Assembly (NCBI GenBank): GCA_026225155.1 | Contig: JAMFSG010000061.1 | Span: 1 to 12,441, forward strand | Direction: 5' to 3' | Origin: Verrucomicrobiota bacterium | Lineage (GTDB): Bacteria > Verrucomicrobiota > Verrucomicrobiia > Limisphaerales > UBA11358 | DNA: 12,441 nt | Part shown: piece by piece, positions 4,566 through 10,868 of the stretch | How the letters are laid out: each line of letters begins with the position of its first letter | Position numbering within the stretch: position 1 is the stretch's first letter | Translations under genes and position numbers: made by a program | The notes under the pieces: model-generated | Seen by the model: only the letters and a program-made list of their open reading frames with translations | Database searches by the model: none | Told to the model about the DNA's origin: nothing

Positions 4566-7085
4566 ATGCCCGTTCGTATCTACGACATAGCGAAGAAATT
4601 TGGCCTGGAGAGCAAAGAAATTCTCACCAAGGCCAAAGCGCTGGGCATTGCCGCCGCCAAAGTTCCGTCGAGCTCGCTGGATAAAATCAGCGCCGAATGG
4701 CTGGAAGGCGAAATCCTAAAAGATCGTCCCGACGTTGCCGCCAAACTCGCCACTCCCGCAGTTGTCGAACCGCCCAAGCCCGCGCCCGTCGAAGAAAAAA
4801 TTGTTTTCATCACCGCACCCGCACCCGCGCCGGAACCCGTCGTCGAAATAAAACCGGAACCCGAACCGGAACCGGTGCAAACGGTTCCGGAAATTGTCGC
4901 GGAAATTCCATCCGAACCATCTTCAGCAACTGTTTTTGAACCGTCAAAACCGGTGGCGATTTCAACGCCACCGCCCGCGCCAAAACCCGCAGCTCCTGTG
5001 ATTCCGCCCGCGCCGGTCGCGCCGCCAAAACCGCAGATGGGCGAAAAAATTGGTTTCATCCAATTGCCGACGCGTCCGCAATCTTCGCGCCCAGGTGATC
5101 GTGGAAATGATCGTGGTGGTTCTTCGCAGCAACGTCCGCCGCAAAATGGCGCGCGTCCCGGCCAGCCGCCGCAACGTGGCGGCGATTCACGCCCACAATT
5201 TCAACGCGGACGCGATGGACGTCCGATTCAACAGTCGCGCGAACCGGCCAAACCGGTCACGCCCGCACAGCCGAAATTCGTTGTGCCGACCGGCGGCGAA
5301 GTGATCATCATGAAACCGCCGATCGTCGTGCGCGAATTGGCGGAAAGGTTGAAACAAAAGCCGTTCAAGATCATCGCGGATTTGATGGGCTTGAATGTTT
5401 TTGCGACGGTCAACCAGACGATTGATGAAAAAATCGCCGCGCAACTCGCTGCGAAATATGGTTTCCGTTTTGAAGCGGAAAAACGCGCGAAGGGCGAAGG
5501 CGTTGTTCACACGTCGGTCAAAAAAGTCGAGCTGGACATTGACGACAAGCCGGAAGATTTGAAACCGCGCGCGCCGATCGTGACCATCATGGGCCACGTT
5601 GACCACGGCAAAACGAGTTTGCTCGACGTCATCCGCAAAGCGAATGTCGCGGGCGGTGAAGCCGGCGGTATCACGCAGCACATCGGCGCTTACACGATTT
5701 CCGTGCCGCATCCGGAGCGCAAAACGGAACTCGCGCAGATCACTTTTCTCGACACGCCTGGCCACGCGGCGTTCAGCTCCATGCGCGCGCGCGGCGCAAA
5801 TGTGACGGACATTGTCGTGCTCGTCGTCGCGGCGAATGACGGTGTCATGCCGCAAACTTTGGAAGCGCTTGCACACGCGAAGGCGGCGAAAGTTCCGATT
5901 CTCGTCGCCGTAAATAAAATTGACCACCCGAACGCAAACGCATTGAAAGTTCGCCAGCAGTTGCAGGACAAAGGTTTGGTGCCGGACGATTGGGGCGGCG
6001 ACACGATTTTCGTCGAAGTTTCCGCGTTGACGAAAGTGGGCATTGATAAATTGCTCGAAATGATTTTGCTCCAGGCTGATTTGCTGGAATTGAAAGCAAA
6101 TGCCAATCGCAAAGCGAAGGGCAATGTCATCGAATCCGGCGTCGCGCCCGGCGGCCCGACCGCGACGGTTTTGGTGCGCAAAGGCACGTTGCGTCTCGGC
6201 GATGTAATTATTTGCGGCGAGTATTATGGCAAAGTGCGCGCGCTCATCAACGAGGAAGGCCAGCGCTTGAAAGAAGCCGGACCATCCGTCGCCGTCAGCG
6301 TGCTCGGTTTGAACGGCGTGCCGGAAGCGGGCTGGGAATTCAGTTCCGTGGACGACGAAAAATCCGCCCGCGCGCTCGCGGAAGAACGCGCATTCGCTGC
6401 GAAGAACGAAGATTTGGAAAGCCGTTCCAAAGTCACGCTGGAAAATCTTTTTGCCTCGCTCGACGCGGTGCAAAACAAAGTGTTGCGCATCGTGGTGAAA
6501 GCGGACACGCAAGGTTCCGTCGAGGCGATTGTCGAGGCGTTGAACAAAATTGATTCCAGCAAAGTGTCGCTGGAAATTTTGCACAGCGCGGTCGGTGCGA
6601 TCACGGAAAACGACGTGGCGATGGCTTCTGCCTCGGGCGGCGTCATCCTCGGTTTTCACACGCGCGTGGATAGCACCGCTGCCGAAAAAGCCAAACACAG
6701 CGGCGTGCAGATCAAACTTTACGCGATCATCTACGAATTGATTGATCAGGTGAAAGATTCGATGGCCGGCTTGCTCGATCCGGATTTGAAAGAGATCGTC
6801 GTCGGCTCGGCGGAAGTGCGGCAGATTTTTGAATTGTCCAAAGGGGTTCCCGTTGCCGGCTGCATGGTCAGCATCGGTCGCATCGCGCGCGGCAAAGTGC
6901 GCGTGCGCCGTCGCAAAGACATCATTTACGAAGGCATTTTGCAATCGCTCCGCCGTTTTCAGGACGAGGTCAACGAAGTCCGCGCGGGCATGGAATGCGG
7001 TCTGCGTATCGAGGGCTACAGCGAATTTCAAGTCGGCGACGCGATCGAATGTTACTCGGTGGAAAAAGTCGCGGCGAAACTTTGA
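4566..7085 (+). CDS. infB: Translation initiation factor IF-2
   Basis: IF-2 is the GTPase that places fMet-tRNA on the 30S subunit and promotes 50S joining. The 839-residue product starts with an IF2N domain (MPVRIYDIAKKFGLESKEIL, to about 55). A long Pro/Glu/Ala linker (60-160) and an Arg/Gly/Gln-rich stretch (165-225) follow, then a second IF2N-like domain (VVRELAERLKQKPFKIIADL, 254-305). The G domain shows G1 GHVDHGKT (343-350), G2 GGITQHIG (367-374), G3 DTPGH (396-400), G4 NKID (450-453) and G5 SAL (486-488). The domain II barrel (about 520-610), domain III (625-735) and the C-terminal fMet-tRNA-binding domain (740-835, with ECGLRIEGYSEFQVGD) complete it. The ATG at 4566 is chosen because it opens the IF2N domain; no Shine-Dalgarno motif precedes it. 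The 98 nt gap to nusA contains no ylxR or L7Ae-type gene. The protein appears full length and intact. Confidence 0.98.
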   Translation: MPVRIYDIAKKFGLESKEILTKAKALGIAAAKVPSSSLDKISAEWLEGEILKDRPDVAAKLATPAVVEPPKPAPVEEKIVFITAPAPAPEPVVEIKPEPEPEPVQTVPEIVAEIPSEPSSATVFEPSKPVAISTPPPAPKPAAPVIPPAPVAPPKPQMGEKIGFIQLPTRPQSSRPGDRGNDRGGSSQQRPPQNGARPGQPPQRGGDSRPQFQRGRDGRPIQQSREPAKPVTPAQPKFVVPTGGEVIIMKPPIVVRELAERLKQKPFKIIADLMGLNVFATVNQTIDEKIAAQLAAKYGFRFEAEKRAKGEGVVHTSVKKVELDIDDKPEDLKPRAPIVTIMGHVDHGKTSLLDVIRKANVAGGEAGGITQHIGAYTISVPHPERKTELAQITFLDTPGHAAFSSMRARGANVTDIVVLVVAANDGVMPQTLEALAHAKAAKVPILVAVNKIDHPNANALKVRQQLQDKGLVPDDWGGDTIFVEVSALTKVGIDKLLEMILLQADLLELKANANRKAKGNVIESGVAPGGPTATVLVRKGTLRLGDVIICGEYYGKVRALINEEGQRLKEAGPSVAVSVLGLNGVPEAGWEFSSVDDEKSARALAEERAFAAKNEDLESRSKVTLENLFASLDAVQNKVLRIVVKADTQGSVEAIVEALNKIDSSKVSLEILHSAVGAITENDVAMASASGGVILGFHTRVDSTAAEKAKHSGVQIKLYAIIYELIDQVKDSMAGLLDPDLKEIVVGSAEVRQIFELSKGVPVAGCMVSIGRIARGKVRVRRRKDIIYEGILQSLRRFQDEVNEVRAGMECGLRIEGYSEFQVGDAIECYSVEKVAAKL

Positions 7086-7089
7086 AACT

Positions 7090-7143
7090 GTTAAATCGTG
7101 GATTGTGGCATCGTTAAATCGGTGCTCCGATTCACGATTCAAC
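7090..7143. repeat. Nested inverted repeat between infB and rbfA
   Basis: The outer arms GTTAAATCGTG (7090-7100) and CACGATTCAAC (7133-7143) pair at 10 of 11 positions. An inner hairpin AATCGG-TGCT-CCGATT (7117-7132) sits inside. GTTAAATCG also occurs twice directly (7090 and 7113). The TTTAACGA/GATTCAAC style resembles, from memory, short intergenic repeats seen in other environmental bacteria. It fills most of the 79 nt gap in an otherwise tight operon; with no T tract it is more likely an RNA stability or processing stem than a terminator. Confidence 0.6.
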
Positions 7144-7164
7144 ATTTTAACTATTTAACGAACC

Positions 7165-7539
7165 ATGCCAAATCTCCGACATGAACGGGTGCGCGAATTG
7201 TTGAAGCGCGAGATCGGCGAGGCCGTCCGCCGCGAATTTCACGTCAACGATGTCGGCCTCATCAACGTCAACGATGTGGATGTCGCCGGCGATTTGAAAT
7301 CTGCCGTCGTTTTCATCAGCATTTTTGGCAACGCGGACCAGCAGAAACGCGGATTACAAAAACTCAACGAACATCGCATCCGCATCCAGGGACTGCTCGC
7401 GAAAGCCGTCGTCTTGAAATTTACGCCAACGCTGAAATTTGTCGTGGACGATTCCATCGTGCGCGGCAACCGCGTTTTGCAGATCATCGAAGAACTGGAA
7501 AAATCTCCCGCCGATGACAGCGGAAAAAAATCGCCGTGA
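7165..7539 (+). CDS. rbfA: 30S ribosome-binding factor A
   Basis: RbfA binds immature 30S subunits near the 5' end of 16S rRNA and assists late maturation, especially in the cold. The 124-residue product matches the family in length and layout. RHERVRELLKREIGEAVRREF opens the KH-type fold, then DVDVAGDLKSAVVFISIFG, a helix with RIQGLLAKAVVLKFTPTLKFVVDDSIVRG (the conserved R-x-L......P.L.F..D pattern) and VLQIIEELEK. The start ATG at 7165 follows an AT-rich stretch without a Shine-Dalgarno motif. Its stop overlaps the next gene's GTG (GTGA, 7536-7539). The order infB-rbfA-nrnA-truB-ribF is widely conserved and supports the call. Confidence 0.95.
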   Translation: MPNLRHERVRELLKREIGEAVRREFHVNDVGLINVNDVDVAGDLKSAVVFISIFGNADQQKRGLQKLNEHRIRIQGLLAKAVVLKFTPTLKFVVDDSIVRGNRVLQIIEELEKSPADDSGKKSP

Positions 7540-8519
7540 AACGTCATCCGCAAGTCATTGATCGAATCCTCGAAGCCATCCGTGAAAACGAGACTTTTTG
7601 CATCGTCGGCCACGTCCGGCCAGATGGCGATTGCATCGGCTCACAACTCGCGCTCGCGCTCGCATTGCGCAACGAAGGCAAACGCGTCACCGTCTGGAAT
7701 CAAGATTCCGTTCCGCAAAAATATAAATTTCTCGACGCCGAAAATTTATTTCACAAGCCGAAGCATGGCGAAAAATTCGACTGCGTCATCGCGACGGATT
7801 GCGCGAGTTTTGAACGGCTCGGTAAAGTTGGCGAGTGCATCGGCGACCGGAAAATTTTCATCAACATTGACCATCACATCAGCAATCCGCGTTACGCCGA
7901 CGTGAACTGGGTTTCGCCGCGCGAACCTTCCTGTGGCGAATTGATTTATCGCCTGATGAAAGTTGCGCGCTGGCCGATCACCAAGCCCATTGCCGATCTT
8001 TTATTTACTGCGATCTCGACCGATACCGGTTCATTTCAATACGCGACCACGCGGCCCGGCACGTTTCACACCGGCGCGGAACTCGTCACGCGCGGCGCGG
8101 AACTGGCGAAAATTTGCAACGAGGTTTATCAATCATATCCGCTTTCGCGCGCGAAATTGCTCAAGCACGTCTACAGCAAATTCCGTTTGGCCGACCACGA
8201 TCGCATCGCGTGGTTCTGGCTGAAGAAAATTGATTTTCATCGCACCGGCGCGGAAACCGATGACACGGAAGGTTTGATTGATCACATCCGCGCGATCGAA
8301 CCTGTCGTCGTCGCCTGCGTGTTTGAAGAAGTTGAACCCGAGATCACGCGCATCAGCCTGCGCTCAAAACGCGCAGACGTGGACGTGAATCAAGTTGCCG
8401 CGCAATTCGGCGGCGGCGGTCATCCGGCGGCGGCGGGCGCGCGCATCGCCGGCAAACCGCTTTCCGTGCAGCGCAAGGTGATCGCGGCGATCAAAAAAGC
8501 GCTTAAAGCCGCCAAGTGA
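7536..8519 (+). CDS. nrnA: DHH/DHHA1 phosphoesterase, NrnA-like (nanoRNase / pAp phosphatase)
   Basis: Members of this family degrade 2-5 nt RNAs and dephosphorylate pAp with Mn2+. The 327-residue product has the DHH motifs: GHVRPDGDCIGSQ (25-37; H26, D30, D32), ATDCASFERLG (86-96; D88), NIDHHISNPRY (110-120; the DHH triad) and STDTGSFQYATT (161-172; D163). It ends with the DHHA1 substrate-binding loop FGGGGHPAAAGARI (291-304). All expected metal ligands are present, so it should be active. The start is GTG at 7536, overlapping the rbfA stop by 4 bases; MKRHPQVIDRILEAIRENETF then aligns with the family's opening helix. Position between rbfA and truB is the classical place for this gene. Cytoplasmic; no membrane segment. 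A narrower substrate choice (nanoRNA versus cyclic-dinucleotide-derived pApA or pGpG) cannot be made from sequence. Confidence 0.92.
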   Translation: MKRHPQVIDRILEAIRENETFCIVGHVRPDGDCIGSQLALALALRNEGKRVTVWNQDSVPQKYKFLDAENLFHKPKHGEKFDCVIATDCASFERLGKVGECIGDRKIFINIDHHISNPRYADVNWVSPREPSCGELIYRLMKVARWPITKPIADLLFTAISTDTGSFQYATTRPGTFHTGAELVTRGAELAKICNEVYQSYPLSRAKLLKHVYSKFRLADHDRIAWFWLKKIDFHRTGAETDDTEGLIDHIRAIEPVVVACVFEEVEPEITRISLRSKRADVDVNQVAAQFGGGGHPAAAGARIAGKPLSVQRKVIAAIKKALKAAK

Positions 8520-8523
8520 AATT

Positions 8524-8943
8524 ATGGCTGCCATCAAACAAATTAAAATGCCAACAGCGGGTGTTCGCCGAGGTGGCGGTCGTGCAGTTCCTTGGGAAAA
8601 TATTATTGAACATTACAAATCGTGCATTGAGAAATATCATTTGCGATTTGAGCCTATGTTGCATTTAGTTAAATTATTGGCAGCTTCGCCATTCAACAAA
8701 GAACTTTTCCCACACACTTCCATGCACACGTTGTTGATTACGAACAACGAAGAATTTCATCATGACGACAATGAACTTCGAATTTCTTATGATTCACAAA
8801 ATCATAAGTTTGAATTTGAACATCGAACTCTTTCAAGCAAGAACGATAAAAAAGTTTGCAGCGAAGAAGAAGCGTTCCAGACTTTGAGCTTATTTCTTAA
8901 ATATAAATTCGGGATTTTATTTAATTCAAGCAATTCAATTTAA
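8524..8943 (+). CDS. Small protein of unknown function, AT-rich
   Basis: I do not recognise this 139-residue protein. It opens with a basic Gly/Arg-rich segment (MPTAGVRRGGGRAVPW), then a helical stretch (ENIIEHYKSCIEKYHLRFEPMLHLVKLLAAS). A His-rich centre (FPHTSMHTLLITNNEEFHHDDNELRISYDS) and a strand-like KFEFEHRTLSS follow, then an acidic helix with EEEAFQTLSLFLKYKFGILF. There are two Cys (CIEKYH, KVCSEE) and eleven His, but no zinc-binding arrangement is clear. There is no signal peptide or membrane helix. It starts 4 nt after the nrnA stop and ends 24 nt before truB, so it is transcribed in the operon. Hand counting of 8581-8940 gives 121 G/C of 360 (34%), against about 60% in a line of adjacent truB. 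Codon choice is accordingly AT-ending. The reading frame is uninterrupted and well placed, so it is probably a real gene, perhaps acquired by transfer. Confidence 0.75.
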   Translation: MAAIKQIKMPTAGVRRGGGRAVPWENIIEHYKSCIEKYHLRFEPMLHLVKLLAASPFNKELFPHTSMHTLLITNNEEFHHDDNELRISYDSQNHKFEFEHRTLSSKNDKKVCSEEEAFQTLSLFLKYKFGILFNSSNSI

Positions 8944-8967
8944 AGATAATTTGATTGCTTCAGTATT

Positions 8968-9681
8968 ATGCAAGATTTCTCCGCACTCGATGGCGCGATT
9001 CTCGTGGATAAACCCAGCGGCCCGACTTCGCATGATGTCGTGGACGCGATCCGTCGCAAATTCGGCATCAAAAAAGTCGGCCATTGCGGCACGCTCGATC
9101 CGAATGCGACTGGCCTTTTGATCATCGTGCTCGGGCGCGGCACAAAATTGTCCGAACGTTTGATGGGCGACGACAAAGTTTACGAAGGCACGATCAAATT
9201 CGGCGAAGCGACGGACAGCTACGATTCCGACGGTGAATTGACCGGCTCGCTGCCCGTGATGCCGATGACGCTGGACGAATTGAACAACGAAGCCGCAACG
9301 TTTATCGGCGATCTGATGCAAGTGCCGCCGATGGTTTCCGCCATCAAAAAAAATGGCGTGCCGCTCTACAAACTCGCGCGCAAAGGTATCGAAGTGGAAC
9401 GCGAGCCGCGTTTGATCCATATCTACAATTTTCGTTTCACTGATTACACCGAACCGCTCGGACAATTTCGCGTCGCCTGCACGAAAGGCACTTACATCCG
9501 CAGCCTCGCCCATGATCTCGGCCAAAAACTTGGTTGCGGCGCGCATTTGACGACGTTGCGTCGCAGTGCTTCCGGAAAATTTGACGTGGCCGATGCTTTG
9601 ACGTTGGATGCCGTTTTGAAATTATCGGCGGCGGAATTGGAAAAACGCGTGCTGCCATTTTTGAAACTGGCGGCGGCATAA
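8968..9681 (+). CDS. truB: tRNA pseudouridine(55) synthase
   Basis: TruB converts uridine 55 in the T-loop of nearly all tRNAs to pseudouridine. The 237-residue product opens with GAILVDKPSGPTSHDVVDAIRRKF, then GHCGTLDPNATGLLIIVLGRGTKL, which includes the catalytic Asp (D44 in GTLDP). The substrate-binding Tyr region (DKVYEGTIKFGEATDSYDSDGEL), QVPPMVSAIKKNGVPLYKLARKG and the late motif CTKGTYIRSLAHDLG follow. It is shorter than E. coli TruB (314 residues) because the C-terminal PUA-like extension is reduced, which is common in many phyla. The start ATG at 8968 follows the AT-rich gene by 24 nt with no clear Shine-Dalgarno motif. Its stop is one base before ribF. All core motifs are intact. 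Confidence 0.97.
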   Translation: MQDFSALDGAILVDKPSGPTSHDVVDAIRRKFGIKKVGHCGTLDPNATGLLIIVLGRGTKLSERLMGDDKVYEGTIKFGEATDSYDSDGELTGSLPVMPMTLDELNNEAATFIGDLMQVPPMVSAIKKNGVPLYKLARKGIEVEREPRLIHIYNFRFTDYTEPLGQFRVACTKGTYIRSLAHDLGQKLGCGAHLTTLRRSASGKFDVADALTLDAVLKLSAAELEKRVLPFLKLAAA

Positions 9682-9682
9682 A

Positions 9683-10606
9683 ATGAAAGTCATTCACGCT
9701 GCAAACGAACTTGGCAATGGCAGCCGCAAGGTTTGTCTCGCCATCGGCGTTTTTGATGGCGTGCATCTTGGCCATCAGCAAGTGATCCGGCAGATGATCG
9801 CCGATGCGCGATTGCACGACGCGATCGCTGTCGTCATCACGTTTGACCGCCATCCAAATTCGCTTGTCGCTCCGGATCGCGTGCCGCGGCTGATTTATTC
9901 CACGGCGCAAAAATATCGCGCCATCGAATCGCTCGGCGCGGACGCGTTGCTGGAAATCCGTTTCGATAGAAATTTCAGCGAGAAATCTGGTGAAACTTTC
10001 ATCCGTGAACTGGCGCGCGAATTCGGGAAAATCCACAGCGTTTGCGTCGGCGCGGATTTTGTGTTTGGCAACAAACGCAGCGGCAATGTCGCGGTGCTGA
10101 AACAGCTTGGCGGCGAGATTGGATTTTCGGTTCATGGACTCGCGGCGGTTTCGCTGGATGGTCAAGTTGTCAGCAGCACGCGGATTCGCGAAACCATTCG
10201 TGCCGGCGATTTTGATGCGGCGAGCCAGATGCTGGGGCGGCCTTACGCGATTTGCGGTCGCGTGATTGAAGGTGACCGGCTCGGGCGAAAATTTGGTTTT
10301 CCGACGGCGAATCTGGACGCGACACATTTGCTATTGCCAGCAAACGGCGTTTATGCCGCCGCAACCAAAATAAAGGGACAATTTTATCGCGTCGCGCTGA
10401 ACATTGGTTTGCGGCCGACGGTGGCTTCGGCCAAACCGCAACTTCGGGTCGAGGCGCATCTGCTGGATTTCAACGGCGACCTTTATGGCGCGGAGTTGGA
10501 GCTCGAAATTGGTGATAAATTGCGGGATGAACGTAAATTCGCGTCGCCCGAGGAATTGCGCGGGCAAATCACCTTGGACGTGGCGAAAGTGCGTGCGTTG
10601 CTTTGA
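9683..10606 (+). CDS. ribF: Bifunctional riboflavin kinase / FAD synthetase
   Basis: RibF phosphorylates riboflavin to FMN and adenylylates FMN to FAD in the cytoplasm. The 307-residue product has the N-terminal nucleotidylyltransferase domain with IGVFDGVHLGHQQVI (21-35, HxGH motif), VITFDRHP, the VCVGADFVFGNKRSGN segment, and VVSSTRIRETIRAGDFDAA. The riboflavin kinase domain starts at about residue 190: GRVIEGDRLGRKFGFPTANL with the PTAN nucleotide/Mg2+ site, NGVYAAATKIKGQFYRVALNIGLRPT, and VEAHLLDFNGDLYGAELELEI with the catalytic Glu region. Length is typical (about 310). It starts one base after the truB stop and is the last gene of the operon; a T-run hairpin follows 4 nt after its stop. 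The rpsO-pnp genes that often follow ribF elsewhere are not here. Confidence 0.96.
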   Translation: MKVIHAANELGNGSRKVCLAIGVFDGVHLGHQQVIRQMIADARLHDAIAVVITFDRHPNSLVAPDRVPRLIYSTAQKYRAIESLGADALLEIRFDRNFSEKSGETFIRELAREFGKIHSVCVGADFVFGNKRSGNVAVLKQLGGEIGFSVHGLAAVSLDGQVVSSTRIRETIRAGDFDAASQMLGRPYAICGRVIEGDRLGRKFGFPTANLDATHLLLPANGVYAAATKIKGQFYRVALNIGLRPTVASAKPQLRVEAHLLDFNGDLYGAELELEIGDKLRDERKFASPEELRGQITLDVAKVRALL

Positions 10607-10609
10607 TTA

Positions 10610-10633
10610 GTTTTGCTGTAAAACGCTTTTTTT
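10610..10633 (+). terminator. Probable intrinsic terminator after ribF
   Basis: GTTTT (10610-10614) pairs with AAAAC (10620-10624) around a 5 nt loop, and GC plus seven T (10627-10633) follow. The stem is short and AT-rich, so the terminator would be weak. Its place 4 nt after the last operon gene, and before a separate promoter-like region for rpoD, supports the reading. Confidence 0.4.
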
Positions 10634-10692
10634 CAACTGGTTATACTAATTTTTACAATTGCGGCCATTGCCTTGTAAAGAAAAGATAATAC

Positions 10693-10720
10693 TTGAAATT
10701 TTCAGAAATGCGGTTACTAT
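10693..10720 (+). promoter_or_regulatory. Candidate promoter of rpoD
   Basis: TTGAAA (10693-10698), a 16 nt spacer and TACTAT (10715-10720) fit a sigma-70 promoter in a locally AT-rich stretch. Transcription would start near 10727, giving a leader of about 140 nt. An upstream GATAAT (10685-10690) could be another -10 but lacks a good -35 at the right distance. The 262 nt between ribF and rpoD holds no gene that I can support. Confidence 0.4.
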
Positions 10721-10812
10721 GGACGCCGCGTCAGTCTTCTGGAGTTCGCGATTCCCAAGATTTAGAGACAATTTGTGGGTCAGTCGTCGTCAGAAGCCGT
10801 GATTCGCGGTTC

Positions 10813-10826
10813 GGAGAAGTTTCTCC
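10813..10826 (+). other. Small palindrome in the rpoD leader
   Basis: GGAGAA-GT-TTCTCC is a perfect 6+2+6 inverted repeat, 43 nt before the rpoD ATG. With only 2 nt between the arms it would have to open at the tip to make an RNA hairpin; on DNA it could be a dimeric protein site. Its GGAG is too far from the ATG to serve as an ordinary ribosome binding site. Confidence 0.3.
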
Positions 10827-10868
10827 AAGCCAAATGAACTGAAACGGATTTTCCCGGTCAGATAATTT

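Noticed and set aside
5187..7145. 652-codon minus-strand open frame opposite infB
   Set aside because: The plus strand encodes a full, motif-complete IF-2. The antisense product is Arg/His/Phe/Asp-rich without family features, a typical shadow of biased codons.
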